A stretch of 64,000 nt of DNA, from the NCBI GenBank assembly GCA_007449985.2, contig VIIQ02000070.1, positions 252,501-316,500 on the forward strand. Direction: 5' to 3'. The stretch is from Desmodesmus armatus. Lineage: Eukaryota > Chlorophyta > Chlorophyceae > Sphaeropleales > Scenedesmaceae. Shown here piece by piece: positions 1 through 13,900 of the stretch. The position numbers and the translations under genes are program-made. The notes beneath the pieces are model-generated. The model made no database searches. It was not told the origin of the DNA and was given only the letters and a program-made list of their open reading frames with translations. Positions within the stretch are counted from its first letter, which is position 1; each line of letters starts with the position of its first letter.

Positions 1-271
1 GTAGTGAAATTGCAGAGGCTGAAGCTGTTGTGTCCTGGCGTGCCCTGGCATGCATGTGTATGGGTTACACCTTGATTGCGTGTTCATGCAGACTTGTCAG
101 CATACCATCCATACAGTAGGAATGTTGGACCCTGGACGCTCTTCCAGTTACACTGGTAAGCGCGATACAGACCGATCTCTTGATGCAGAGAAATGTGTTC
201 ATGCCCCTGTCAACCAAAAACAGCCATGTAGTGGCACTGCAAAGTTGCAGCAGCACCACGATTGAACACTA

Positions 272-393
272 CTCAAGCAGATCTGATGCTGCGGCTGCAG
301 TTGGCAGAGCCAGGCCGCACCACCCGCCGCAGCCGTGAAGCAGCAGCCAAGCTTCGAATGCTGCGGCAGCAGCTGAAATACGTCCAATAACTA
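272..393 (-). repeat. Ghost copy of the terminal exon, beyond the stop codon
   Basis: This stretch repeats parts of the last exon of the coiled-coil gene (about 429-490 and 660-705), including the stop-codon context and the segment encoding QLLPQHSKL. The intervening ~170 bases are missing. It lies downstream of the TGA at 428-430, so it is a 3'-flanking duplicate, not coding. The rest of 1-427 shows no gene; TTACA (TGTAA on the minus strand) at 148-152 is a possible polyadenylation signal. Confidence 0.6.
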
Positions 394-427
394 GGACATC
401 TCTTCCACTGCACCATGGATCAAACTC

Positions 428-3400
428 GGCTCAAGCAGATCTGATGCTGCGGCTGCAGTTGGCAGACCCAGGCCGCACCACCCGCCGCAGCGGCCTAGCA
501 GCTGCCATCAAACTGGCGTACTGCTGCGACTCCCCAAACGCCAGCAACTCACGCACCCTCATCAACAACACCTGCTCCTCCGACAACTGCCCACCATCAC
601 CGCTCACGGCGCCCGTTATCCCCCGGCTGCCGCCGCTGCTGCTGCTGCCAGCTGCCGTTGCTACAAGCTTCGAATGCTGCGGCAGCAGCTGATTCACATC
701 TAGTATATCCAACACATCCCCTTCAACCTGCAATCTCTGCCGCCACTGCTGCAGCAGCCCTGCATATCTATCGCCCCCTCCTGCCCCCCCACCATCCTGC
801 TGCCTCACCACCTGCTGCCCCTCCTCCTGCTGCTGCTCCCCCACACTCCCCTCTCCCCTCTCTCCTGCTGCCGCTCTCCCACTCTCCCCCCGCCACCCCT
901 GCAGACTTTTCCCCTCCCCTCCCCCTGCCCCTTTCACCAACGCACTGAGAGCAGCACCCACATCCTGACACACCAAAAGGCTCGCCCGGTCCCCCGCCAC
1001 CCCCACCAGCCGCTCCACGGCTAGCAGTGCCGCTGCAAGGAAACCGCCCATCGCATGCATCTCAGGCGGGAGGTGACTCAGCAAAAAGGCGGGAGTGAGG
1101 GCCAGGAGGGACGCCAGGGTGGCGAGGTCGGCCAGCACAGCTGACGGCGGCTGGGAAGCTGCAGCACTGCTGCCACTGCTGCTGCTGCTGGTGATGCCGC
1201 TGGTGCTGCTGCTGGGGGTCGCTCCCTCGTCATCGTCTTGCAACCCTGCGGCCAGGCAGCAAAGACAGCGGCGAGGACAATGGCTGAGTCAGCCAAACAC
1301 AGACAACACTTGCCCGCACAGCCACCACAACCCAACCAACACAGATGCCATTTGCAGCACCCCTTCGCCGCACAAGCCCTTTGCACCCCCCCCCTCGCCC
1401 CCTTGCCTTGTTACTGTTACTGTTACATGGTTCAGGCTGAGCCTGAACACCCCGTAGGGAGTCAACGAGGCTCATGGGGTATCGGCATCTGTTACTGTTA
1501 CTGTTACATGGTTCAGGCAGAGCCTGAACACCCCGTTCTGTTGCATGTCCCTCACATGGTTGTCGCCTTGCCGTGACTTCCGACCAGCCCAGCACGTACA
1601 CACTGCCACATCCCCATGCTGTACAGATGCCCCTTGCACCCCCTCACACACACCCGCGGCCTTGCCGATCTGCGCGGGCAAGGAACCACCACATGGTTTC
1701 CATCTTGCAGTCAACTTCCAGCCAGCCGGGACGTACACACACCCAGATGCCCATGCACAAAGCTCCCCACCCCACACACTCACCCCCAATCGCCAGTGGT
1801 GCCAGCGCCCTGCCATGGCCGCCTGCAGCTCAGCCGGCTGCAGCAGCTGCATCGCAGCACTGCTCAGCACCAGCAGCGGCGCATGCTGACATCGGGGCAC
1901 CACACCCCCACCGCTGCCGCCACTGCTGCCCCCCTTGCTGCCACCATTGCTGCCACCAGCACCCCCTGACCTGCCCCCCTTGCTGCTGCTGCTGCTGCTG
2001 CCGGTGTTGTTGGTGGTGGTGGTGCTGATGGTGTGGTTGCTCTTTGTGGTGGGCTGTGCTGGTGCGAGTGGGATGCGCAAGAGGCGCACAAAGGGGGTGG
2101 CCGCCTGCACGACCTGCACCCTTGGCAGGGGATGCAGCCGCAGGATGTCTGACGCCTCAAGCAGCAGGAAGTGGATGTGGGGGGCCTGGTGAGGGGGGGG
2201 ATGGGTGGGGGTGAGCAAGCAATTGCGAGGGGCAGGCATAGGAAAGGTGAGCAGGAGAGAATGCATGTGGGGTGCCTAGGGGGGGGGGATGGGATGCGCA
2301 GGAGGCGCACCTGCACCCGTGGCAAGGGGTGCAGCCGCAGGATGTCTGACGCTTCAAGCAGCAGGAAGTGGATGTGGGGGGCCTGGAGAGGGGGGGGGGG
2401 GGGGGGGAGGGGGGTGACGAAGCAGATGTGAGGGGAAGGCATGTGAAAGATGGGCAGCAGGAAGTGCATTTTTGGGGGGGGGGGGGCTGAAGAGAGGGTG
2501 GGGGGGGGCAAATATTGTGGAAGGAGAGCAGGAGAGAATGGATGTGGGGGGGCTGCAGGGGGGGGGGGGGGACGAGTGGGATGCGCAAGAGGCGCACAAA
2601 GGGGGCGGCCGCCTGCACGACCTGCACCCGTGGCAGAGGGTGCAGCCGCAGGATGTCTGACGCCTCAAACAGCAGGAAGTGGATGTGGGGGGCCTGGGCG
2701 TGGGGGGGGGCAAGATGGGCAGGTGGGCAGCAAAAAATAAAGTGTGAGGTCCCAGACAGGCGGGAGCAGGGGTTGCAGCTGCAGGATGTCTGATGCCTCA
2801 AGCGGCAAGAAGTGGATGTGTGTTGGGGGGGGGGGGGGGGGGGGCAGCCGAGAGGTGGGGGGCAAAGTTTGCAGGTGGGCAGCAGAGAGTATGTGTAAAA
2901 ATCCAGGCAGGCGAGCAGCACGCGAACAGTGGATGACGACCAAAGGTGCAAAAGCCATAGGTGTTTTGTACTTCGGATCTCAATCCTAGCAGGTGTTGTT
3001 GCTATCATACTGTAGGCCTTGTGACGTGTTGTTACATGCATGCGGGAGCTCTTGCAGGGGCCCAAATGCACACACACTTATGCTGTTCACACACGCACCT
3101 GCACATCCAGCAGTGCTTTGCCCAGGTCCTCGGGCCCCCCAAAACCCCCAACCACCGCCGGTGTTGCTGTTGTTTCAACCCAGGAGCATAATACAAGTCC
3201 ACCTGAGGAGAGAACCTTTGCCTTGCAAGGGCCCCAACTGCACACTCACTCACGCACCTGCACATCCAGCAGTGCTTTGCCCAGGTCCTCAGGCCCCAAC
3301 CCTCCTAGGAAGTGACCCCCAGCAACCCAACCCAGCAGCGCTGACATGCCAGGCCACGCCAGCACCTGCGACAGCAAAGGAGGGAGTCACCATTACCGGT

Positions 3401-6400
3401 ACATGGTTCAGGGTCTCACCTTCAGGCCATGCCTGAACACCCCATAGGGAGCCAATGAGTGAGCTCATTGGATTTGTTGGCCCGCCGGCTGTCACATGCA
3501 CGCATGATCAGGCAGCAATGCTACAACCACACATCCTGAAAAAGCTGGGGCAGACAACACAGTTCTTTGGGGCTTCTTCTCTGCAAAGACACACAGACTC
3601 GGTGATATTGAAAGCTGCCCCACCTGTGTCACTAGGCAGTTCAGCCCCTCTGGCAGCAGCAGGTCCCGGCTGAACACCGGCAGTAACTTGCTGTCGTCAA
3701 ACCGCAGCTGCAGCAGGGAGGGACAAAGGGCGGTGGGTGGGCGTGGGTGGGGGGGGGGGGGGGGAGTGTCAGGAGGGAAGACTGGTGTGAGGGGGCAGTG
3801 AGGACATCTAAAGAGCAGTGCCAATGTTGTGTGTTGGGGCGTCGTCAAACCGCAGCTGAGGTAAACAGGGACCAGGGGAGGGATGTAACAGCAGTGAAGC
3901 CAGAGAGTGTGAGGGGACGAAAGCAGCCAGCATATACAACACACAGCAGACTGTGGTTGGTGCGATGGCAGGTGAGGAGGCAGGGTGCACGAACTCGAGC
4001 AGAACACTTCACTAGGTGCATGGGTGCAGCATCAGCCGGTCAAAACCCATAAATGCTGCCGCATCAGCTGGCAAGGGTCGCTGCTCAGACCTACAGTAAG
4101 GCATACACAAGACACCTCAGCACACATCAACCATGCGGCTGGATATCGACTGATCCGTGGAACTGCTCACTTACGTTAACAGCAGCCAATGCAGCTTACC
4201 TCGCCCCAAGCGCCCCGTAAAGTGACAGCCCCCCTGCCAGTGCCCCTCGGAGTCAAGCTGCCGCTGTGCTGCTCGCCTCCCGCCTGCCCCCGATCACCTC
4301 CCGCTGAGCCCACCCTCGCACTCCCTGCCCGATCCCCACCGCCGCTGCCGCAGGCCAACCCAGCCGCTGCTGCAACGCTGTACGGGATGCTATCCATGAG
4401 CGCCGCATGGAACGCAGCGACATCCTTACTGCTGTTAGACAGCGCCTGGGTGCTGCCGATCAGCTGCGCAAGTGCTGCCACGCCATCGGAATTGCTGCCG
4501 CTGCAGCCGCCATTGCTGCCGCTGCAGCCGCCGTCGCTGCCAGTGCTGCCACCAAACAGCTGCCGTAACGCAAAAGCCCACAACGACAGTGGAGAGCTGT
4601 GGCTCCTGAGTGCCTGTGCGTCAGCAGCAGCCTTCGAAGCGTACAGAGAGGCAATCACACGCAGCAGGTCTCCCTGCGGCAGCAGCTGCACGTCACCACC
4701 TGACAGCAGCGCCAATGCATCTGACAGCAGCCGTGCTTCAGGGTCATCCTGTGTGAGACCACCGGCAGAACCACTCTTGGGCCTCGGGTGCGCTGCAGAG
4801 ATGGTTGCAGAGGAAGAGGCCACAAGAGAGCCTGGAGCAGGCGATGTGACAGTCCCCACACGCCGAGGACTGCTGCTGCTGCTGTTGCTGTTGTTGTGCT
4901 GGGTGAATGCAGGCACCTTGCGTTGCACAGACGACCGAGGGGCCGACGTCAATCCTCCCCCTACCCAGCCTCCACCCCCTGGCTCCGCCTCCGCCGATAG
5001 GTCCCCTCCAACAGCCAGCAGCAGCGCACTACTGCTGCTGCTGCTGCTGCTGGCCACTGCTGTGCTGACAGACGCGTACTGGTAGGCTACTGCAGCCCCT
5101 GCTGCTGTCGCTGCTGCCTGGGCTGAATGCACAGCTCTAGAGACCGTCACAGCAGCTGCAGAGGTAGCGCCTGTTGAGGCCCAGACCTCTCCAGGCTGTG
5201 TCTGAATGCCCCTGTTGACACGGCCTAGGGGCACCAACATGTCGAAGCCCCAGGTCGCTGCACGCTGCCTTGCCATGTCCAGCTTCCAGAGTGCCTCCTG
5301 CATTTGCAACAGCAGCAGCAGTAGTGTGTAGGCGCATGAGGTTGACACACTAGGTCGTACATGACTCGACGGCAACTAATCAGGTGTGTGCAAGCTTCCC
5401 AAAACTTCAGCAGCCTCTGAAAGACCACCCATAGATGTTGCAAGAAGAATGTGACTCATGGGGCTCATCCAATTTTGGACCGGCACAACTCGTGTCTCAC
5501 CTGGAGGCGCTCAAAGAGGTCTGCCACATATCTGTCGCGCAGCAGCCCAGAGTTCATCAGGTCCTTAGTCATCAGGGCGCGGTGGGATTCCTGCAGTGAC
5601 CAGGAGCCGCAATAAACCGGCTTGACCATTTGAGTGGGCAGCAGTGACACTCTTCTGTAGCTGTTGTAAAACCACCTGGGCATCACTGGCCTGCTGATAC
5701 ATGCCGTCCTTTCAGAGCCTCGAAACATGCCAAACTCTGAAGTCCATCAAAGCGTGGTAGAAGTATTTCAAACGGCCGCACCTGCAGCTGTTTGTGGTCC
5801 TCTCGAAGCTCTTCCAGCTGGCCATGGAGCTGACCCAGCGCCTCGCGGAGCGCAGTAGTGCGAGACACCGCTTCCTGCAGCAACAGAACCATGGCAGGGT
5901 TTCGCAAGGTACAAACGACCTCATCCTACAACAACTATTTCAAATTCTGAAAACGCCATACGCCCTGCCGACAGTCGAGTTCGCAGCCCAGCTCACCTGG
6001 CGTTCTTGCTGCAGCAGCTGTTGAGCGCCTTCGGCATCCGCATGTGCTTCCCGCAGCTGCACCGCCATCTGGCCGACCTGTCCATGCAGCTTCGCCACTG
6101 ACTGCATCTGCTCCTGGTACGTCGCCAGAGAAACAAACCCGGACAGCGACCCACCGCCGGGCTGCATCCCGCCATTGCCACCGGGGCTGAAGGTACTGCT
6201 GCTGCCGAAGCTCCCAAAGCTAACAAGGCTCCTCGGGTCCACAGAGAGTCCATGAGGGCTGCTGGCATAGGGACCAGCGGGGCTACCAAACCCAGCGTCA
6301 ACGACGCCCGCAGCAAACCCAGGCGCCATACTGGACACTCCCAGCTGTGAATGAGGGCTACTGGCATAGGGAGCAGCAGGGCTGCCGAAGCCAGCGTCAA

Positions 6401-7851
6401 CGAGGCCCGCACCAAAGCTAGGCGCCGTATTGGACACTTGAAGCCCTGCATGCTGGCTGCTGTTGAAAGGCACTGTGGGGCTGTCGAAGCCAGTATCTGC
6501 CAAGCCCATCCCAACGCTAGGTGCCATGCTAGGCAGCCCCAGCTGGGACGAGCCTGCCAGCCCGCCAGCTGTGGCTGCTGTGAGTCCAAGCCCAAACTGG
6601 TCAGCAGCCGACAAGGGGTTCGACCAGTCTGCGAGAGGCTGGGGGCCTGCTGGGCTGCCTTGCATGAGCTGCGAGGAGGCTGCAAGCCCGCCAGCTGTGC
6701 CCAAGGCAGCCCCAAGTCCAAGCCCAAGGGGATCAGCAGCTGGTGAGCTGCTGATCCATTCAGCACCAGCCTGGGGGTTTGTGTGGCTGGTGGCTTGTTG
6801 CAGAAGACTGGGCCCTGGGGCTGTACCTGCTGCATCCCCTGCGCCTGCTGCTTGGCTGCTCAACTCCACCGGAGGCACAGCTGCTGCCGCTGTCAGGGTC
6901 TCTGCAAGTGCCGCTGCCGGTTGGTCGCCTGCTGTTGCTGCCTGCCCTACAGCAAGGCCGTCCAACGGAGTGGATCCTTGCTCGACGCTGGCTGCTGATG
7001 CCGAGGCCCCGTGTGCTGTCACTGTGCTGCCTGCAACAAGGCCACTGCCTGCCGAGAGCCCTGGCGGGGAGGGAGCAGTGACAGTACCGCCTGCAGCAGT
7101 GGCAGTTGACTGCTCAGCCGGCTCAGCGGCAGCTGCTGCGTTAGCGTCAGCTGCAGCATCGATGACAGCTGCAGCGTCAGTGGCAGCACTTGCTGGACTG
7201 CTCGTGCCTGCCGCTGTCACAGAAGAAGCCTCCCTTACAGGTGCTGCTGCTGCGCTGTCTGACTGACCGCCAGCGCCTGCTGCCGTTTGCACAGCCACAG
7301 CTGCAGCAGCTGCACTGTGCTGCTGCTGGAAGCTGCTGAAAGTCACCAATGACTGCTGCTGCGTAGTGCTGGCTACACTGCTGCTGCTGGTGTGGTCACC
7401 ACTCCCGCTGTTGCTGCTGCTTGACACTTCTGCTGCCAGCTCTGTCATGCTGGTACTGGTTGTTATGACAGTCACTGTGGTCGTTTGTGTGACCCTGTGC
7501 GTGCTGCTGCTCACTCTTTGCACACTGGCACCCGCAGATGCAGCAGGTGCAGTGTCAGCACTTGTGGGGCTTGGTGGACCACTGCTGCTGCTGCTGCAGC
7601 CACCGCTGCCTTGGGGCTGCTCCGCAGCAGCAGCAGCGCTCCAGGGCCTAGACACCCCTGCTGCAGCACTATCAACATCATGTGCAACTGCTGCTGCTTC
7701 TGCTGCTGCTGCGCCTGGCTCACCAACAGCACAGCGCAAGTCAGCAGCAGCAGCAGCAGCGTTGTCATTACCGCATGCAAGCACAGCTTGCGGCTGCAAG
7801 GTAGCAGATGCAGTTGTGCCTGCAACAGCCAGCGCAGGCGCCACCTGGGTT

Positions 7852-7914
<63 letters not shown>

Positions 7915-10900
7915 ACCTGCATTTGCTGTTGTTGCTGCTGCTGTTGCTGCAGGTGTTGCAGCAGGTTTTGATGCTGCTGCTGCAGCTGCTGGTGTTGCAG
8001 CAGCAGCTGCTGGTACTGACCAGCTTGTTGCTGCAGGTGCTGCTGGTACTGTGGCACCTGCTGCTGGGGCACCCCTCCCAGAAACTGCTGCTGCTGCTGC
8101 TGCTGCTGCTGGACCACCGCCACAGCTGTCGCTGCCGCCGCCGTCCCAGCTGCTGTTTGATCAGAACCCTTGACCTGCTGCTGCTGCTGCTGCTGATGGT
8201 GAAGCATCTGCTCACCCTGCTGCTGACTGTACTGCTGCTGCTGCTGTTGGTACAGGCCATGGTGCTGCTGTATTGCGGTGTGTGGGACTGGCTGGCCTGA
8301 AAGGTCGTGCACAACCTGGCCCAACAGCAACTGGTCTTGCTGCTGCTGCTGCTGCTGCTGCTGTACCAGCCCAGCAGCTGCATCTACTGCCCCGTCGGCA
8401 GGCTGCAGAGTGGCATGAGGTGACGTCACAGCTGCTTGGTGAGGGTCTGTGACGGCCAACTGGGAGCCTCCTCTCGCACTGCTGGCACCTGCTGGCATCA
8501 CACCAGCCACGTGTGCTGCCGCTGGCTGCCCAGCAGCTGAACCTGCTGCCGCTGTAACCACGCCCAGTGGGGTCAGCCCAGCTGCTGCTTCTGCTCCTCC
8601 AAAGACAGTGCCTGTATCACAGCAGTTGCGCACAACCATCAGTGAGCAGAGAAGAGTGTGACTTACACACTTGATGTGTGTCTGTATTCAACACTTTGCC
8701 ATCCAGGATGGAGTGCCACGGAATCGTCTTCATGCTGCCGCCCCCCAACTGCATGTTCACACGATAGCTACAGACTTCACACAGCACCGCAGCGCACAAG
8801 ACACCAGCGGTCTATGACAGAACTGATACAAAGCCACATAATCATCACAACACAGTGCAACAGTACCTGCATCTACAGCTCCTGTAGGCAGGGCAGCGCC
8901 GTAAGCCATAGCAGCAGCAGCCACTTTAGCAGCATGGCTGTTTGCCGCTGCCATGAGGCTCAGGCTCTGCTTCTTCCTGCTGCGTTCGGCCGCCTTGGCT
9001 GCTGCACGTGTGGCCCTGCGCTGGTTGGCGGCTGCCATTGTGTCCTGCCAGGAGGCTTGGGCTGCATGGTGCCGCTCCTGCACACGGTCCTTCAGCGCCT
9101 GCACAAACATGCACATACATCACGTCAAGTCTGTAAACAGCAGGTTTGTGGTGGATACACGCTTAGTCAGGTGCGTGCCCAGACGCACCCAACCCTTCGT
9201 CCGTCATGTTGGGATGTAGCTACAGAATGCAAGCCAGGTGTAAGAATGTTGGTGAGCACTCGAAGGTGACCCCAACACTGGTTGTGCTCCATAACAGGAT
9301 TATTACGTTGGCTGCACCACCCAAGGTAAGGGCCATACAGGCGGCACGTGGAGGAATTCGATTGCATGTTGCACTTCACTGAAACCCCATCACGCTTTTG
9401 CCTGGCAGGCATGAGTGTCACAGCCCAGCAATCCACCTCATGCCGCTGTTTGGCTAACAAGCTCCAAGTCCGCTGAACAGTTATAGATAGTTGCCTGGGT
9501 CAGCCTACCTTGAGGGTTGAGTCAAAAACCTCCTGCTGCTTGTGCGCCTCCGCCCGCACCGGTCACAGCCTAACCCCTAAACCCTAAACCGCAACACCAA
9601 CAACCCATGGGCCCCAATGCTTGACTGGGCGCACCTTGAGCGTCGAGTCAAACACCTCCTGCTGCTTGTGCGCCTCCGCCCTCACAAGCTGCTGCAGCCC
9701 CGCCAACTGGTCCAGCACCTGGTCTGTGGCTGCCGCAGCTGCCGCCTCTGCTGCTGCTGCTGCTGCAGTGGCCCCAGCCGCACCACCAGAGCCCGAGCCA
9801 GGGCGGCTGGTGCTGCCCGCAGCTGCGCGGTCATCGCCTGCTGTGGCAGAAGCCTGTGCCTGGGAGGCAATGCTCTGCAGGGTCCGGCAGGCAGGCAGAC
9901 AGGCAGAAATGAAGGACAGCAGTAATGTGCGTCAAGACTGTGGGTGCAGTCGCCTACTGCTTCATGCGCTGGCCCCTTGCTTGTAACTGTCATGGTTATG
10001 CCTTGCAGCTTGAACGAGCAGGACACATGCCTCCCCTGAATGTCGACTCCCGTTGAGAGCGAACCCCTTTCCTTGGTGCTTGTCAGAGTAAGGTGAACGC
10101 ATCTGTGCGGAAGCCCCTGGCTGTGGAAACATATCATACATACAGCCAGCACCACACCCCACACCTCCTGTACGCCCTGATCACCTGCATCGCCTCCTGA
10201 AGTGCCCCCGCCCTCTTTGCCAGCTGGTGTGACGCAGCCTCGCTGGACACCGTCCACTCCTGCAGCTTTCCATAAGCTTCCTGCAGGGTGACACAGCACC
10301 GATTCGGTTGTTGGACCTATGTATCACGCTGGAGCACGCTGCGCGCATGCACAGGCCGATATCGCGCTGAAGCACGCTGCGCATACAACCTGCTGCATCT
10401 TAGGGATGCATGGCAGGTCAATCCAGTGCTGTCTGCAGCTGCCGCACCACCACAGCAATATGCTCGTTTGTTGTCTGAAAGATCTGCAACGGAAACAGCA
10501 GCCGTCCCAGTCGCAACTGCCAACCTGGAATGACGACATCCAGCCGTCCCGCTGTGCAGCCAGTGCCTGCCTGTCCATCTCTGCCGCCTCAAGGGCTGCC
10601 TGCAGGTCGTCCATCTGCTGAGTCAGCACGCTCAGCTCCTGCTGCGCTGAATCACCTGCAACACTGGTGGCCAGCAGCTGCAGGACAGTGCAGGACAAGG
10701 ACACGTGGCGACAACATCAGCAGGGAACACTCCGCAACCAGTGTCCTGAGGCAGCATTCAGTTGGCATGCTTGACTGCAAAAACACGATGCTGTGTAAAG
10801 CACGCCAAGCTGGTACTCCATGCTTGACATCGCAGCAAAATACACACTGTGTAGAAATGGCGCAGCTGCGGCGTAACCAGCCAGCAGCAGATGAGCCATG

Positions 10901-13900
10901 CGTGCTCACCTCTCTTGCCAGCTGGGCTTTGGCAATGTTGGCTGCTTCCAGCTGCTCCTGCAGCTGATGCACATGGGCCTCACTGGCACGCCCTGCCTCC
11001 CTGTGTGGCAGCAGGCAAGGTAAGCAGTGATAGTGAGAAGGGCTCCCAGCACATGTGGTTGTGTCATCAGGTATGCTGCACTAAGCAGCACTTGAACCAT
11101 ATGCGTGACTAGGCATCAATTGCCGGGCTGTGTTCCGAGCTGCAAGCTGCAAGCACTGAGCCTGCACTGCCCATAGTACCAACGTCACGTCCGCATGTAA
11201 TCGTGACCGCAGCCCATGTGCTTGTATGGCCCATCAGCACCTCCCAAACGGACTGCATGCAACCATTGAATCGCAGCTGCCCAATCTCCTTTGCCTGTGT
11301 GCTGTCTGCGTGACTCACTGTGCTTTGAGCAGGTCCTGATCCACGGTTGACAGTCTGTGCTGGACCTCCTGCAGGTTGTCCTGCAGGTCCTTGTGAGCGT
11401 GCTGGAGCTCTTGCAGCTCAAACGTCGTCACAACCAGCTGCTCAGCCTTGGCAGAGAGGACCTGCAGTCAGCAGAGTAGGTAGGGTGGGGCTCGCGCTGA
11501 GCTCGACCGTGGCCAGGCGTCTGCCAATCGACCTGACGGTTGACGACCCGTCTGCATGTTGCGCAGCATTTGAAAACACTCTCGCACAAACCCAGATACA
11601 TGCAGAGGTGTGCGTGCAGTGGTCTGTGCGTGCACGCCACGTGCGACCACCTCACCATGGGAGTGAGCGTGCTACTACCGCCCAAACTCCTTTCTGCACC
11701 CCCCACCCACGAATTGTTATGTCAGAGTGACGCAAAACGTCTCCAGTAATGGTCATGAGCATAAATGCCACGCGTGCGCTCCCTGTTGCCGCACCTGGTG
11801 CTCCTGCTCCAGCTCTGCCAACCGTGCTGCTGCTGCCTCGTGCTGCACTTGCAGCTCCGCCAGCTCCTGCTGCACACCCACCAGCTCCGTGAGCCGCTCC
11901 CGCAAGGACTCTGACTGTGCCTGCAACTCGTCCCGCTGGATGCTGGTCCTGTCGAGCTTCAGCTGCAGGGCGTCCTTTGCCACCGTTTGCGCCTGCAATG
12001 CCATGCCGACGTTTTGCAAATGCAGGGACATGCAAGTTGGCAAGCGCAGCGATGCAGCAAAAACTACTAGCGTCGTACGATATCTACCAATGCATGTGCA
12101 TACATATGCTGGGACACGTCTTACTGAAAGACCTGGGTCAGCATCCCAAGCAGTGTGTATCACCCTGTTTGAAGGGCCTTCAAAACACCAGTCACCCTCA
12201 TGTGCTGCCTTGTGTTGCGTCCGCAACGCTCAGCAGTGCAGTGGGCAGAGCGTTGCAAACTCAACCACTGACCCCGGCGGAGCGGTCTGTGAAGCAAAGC
12301 AGAGCAGAGCAGACGCACCTCAAGGTCAAACTCCAGCTGGAGCACCTTGTCCTGCGCAGCCGCTGCCGCGCCATTGGCCTTGCCCAGTTGCTCCTGCGTC
12401 GACTTCAGGCGAGCCTCAGCCACCTCCGCTGTTGAGGTGGCATCGGACACTTGCTCCTTGGCAACTGCAATGTAAACAATAGGGTCCAAGGTCTGGGCAT
12501 GTAAAAGCAAAGGAATTGTTGGTGCAGGTCATGCTCGTTGCAACAAACAAATAAGGATGCTGGTATGGGAGGTGTGCTGCGTGCAACTTAGTGAAAAATG
12601 CAGGGGAGATGCGTAACAACGACAGTGCCGAGCCTCGACATGCCAAGACATCCATTTCGGAAATTGCTAGCACCCACCGTCCAGCGCAGCCGCAAGCCCG
12701 GCACACTTTTCCTGCTCAAGCTCCAGGTCTGCCAACAGCTGCTTCATGTGACTCCTGCCAGCCTGAAGGAACAGCACAAAAGCATGGCAGCAACCGGCAG
12801 CATGATGTCTAGTTGTGCACGCATTTGGTTTTGTCACACAGCCAGTCATGCCTGCTGTGAGGCCCCCTCCAGGGGATTTGAGTGCTGGTGCAGGGCGTAG
12901 TCCAAACCCAAGCCCTAGATGCTCACCCATAACGCAATACTTTCACCACACCTGCAGCTGCGCATTTGCACCCTCGAGCTCCATCTTGCACATCTTCAGC
13001 TGGTCGCTGGTTGTGGCCAGTGCAGCAGTCTTCTCCTTCAGCTGCTGGCACCCCTCAGCCACCTGCAGGGGACAACCACCGGTCAACACCAAGCCACGTC
13101 AGCATGCCAACATTTGCATTGTCTTCACCGTGAAGTGGCGAACAAGCAAGGCTCACCCCCAATATGTACTTGATCATCTGGTACAGCATCAGCACTGGAC
13201 ATGGGTTTCAACATCTTCAAGCAGAGAAGCACGGCTAAAATGCCTGCTCCTGCAAAAGTCCCAGACTGCGACAGCACATGTGCACCTGACCCCAGACACA
13301 TGTCCGGCGGAATAGGTGACGTGTCAACACACCTGCTTGTTCAGGGAGGCACTGTTGGCCCTTGCTGCTGCTGCCTCAGCCACTGCTGTCAGCCGGGAGC
13401 GCTCCAGCATCAATCGCAGCTGCTCAGCATCAGCTGCACATGCACACACCCCAAATGCATGCAGCAGCAGCGGATAAGCTCAGCGGCCACGCTCACCACA
13501 ACCACCGGTGCTGTCATTGGCAGGCGCTGTGTGTTCTCGTACGATCACAGCACCTTCGATGCTGTCGCCTGCATCAGTTTGCATGCAAGCTTAGACAAAG
13601 GCGGGCACATGTCAACTTCTGACATCCATCACTGGCTCATGCCTGCCAAGAGGTTGCCCAGCAGCCCCACACCGCACCATCTTTCGTTGCCAATGCTTGC
13701 TGTTGCTGCTGCAGCTGCGCCTCCAGCTGCTTGACAGTCACGCTCATGGCGGCAGCCATGCCCTCAGCGTTGTCGGCCTTGGAGTCGAAGGCAGCAATCT
13801 GCTTAGCCCACTGCGCCTCCTGTGCAGCAGCCTGCACACCAAAACACATACACACCCGCGTCACAACCACGTACTATGATGCCCTGCAGCCTACCAAGGC

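Noticed and set aside
7366..8300. Long plus-strand poly-Leu/poly-Ala/poly-Cys open frames
   Set aside because: They are antisense shadows of the CAG-repeat exon on the minus strand, with no splice or codon support.
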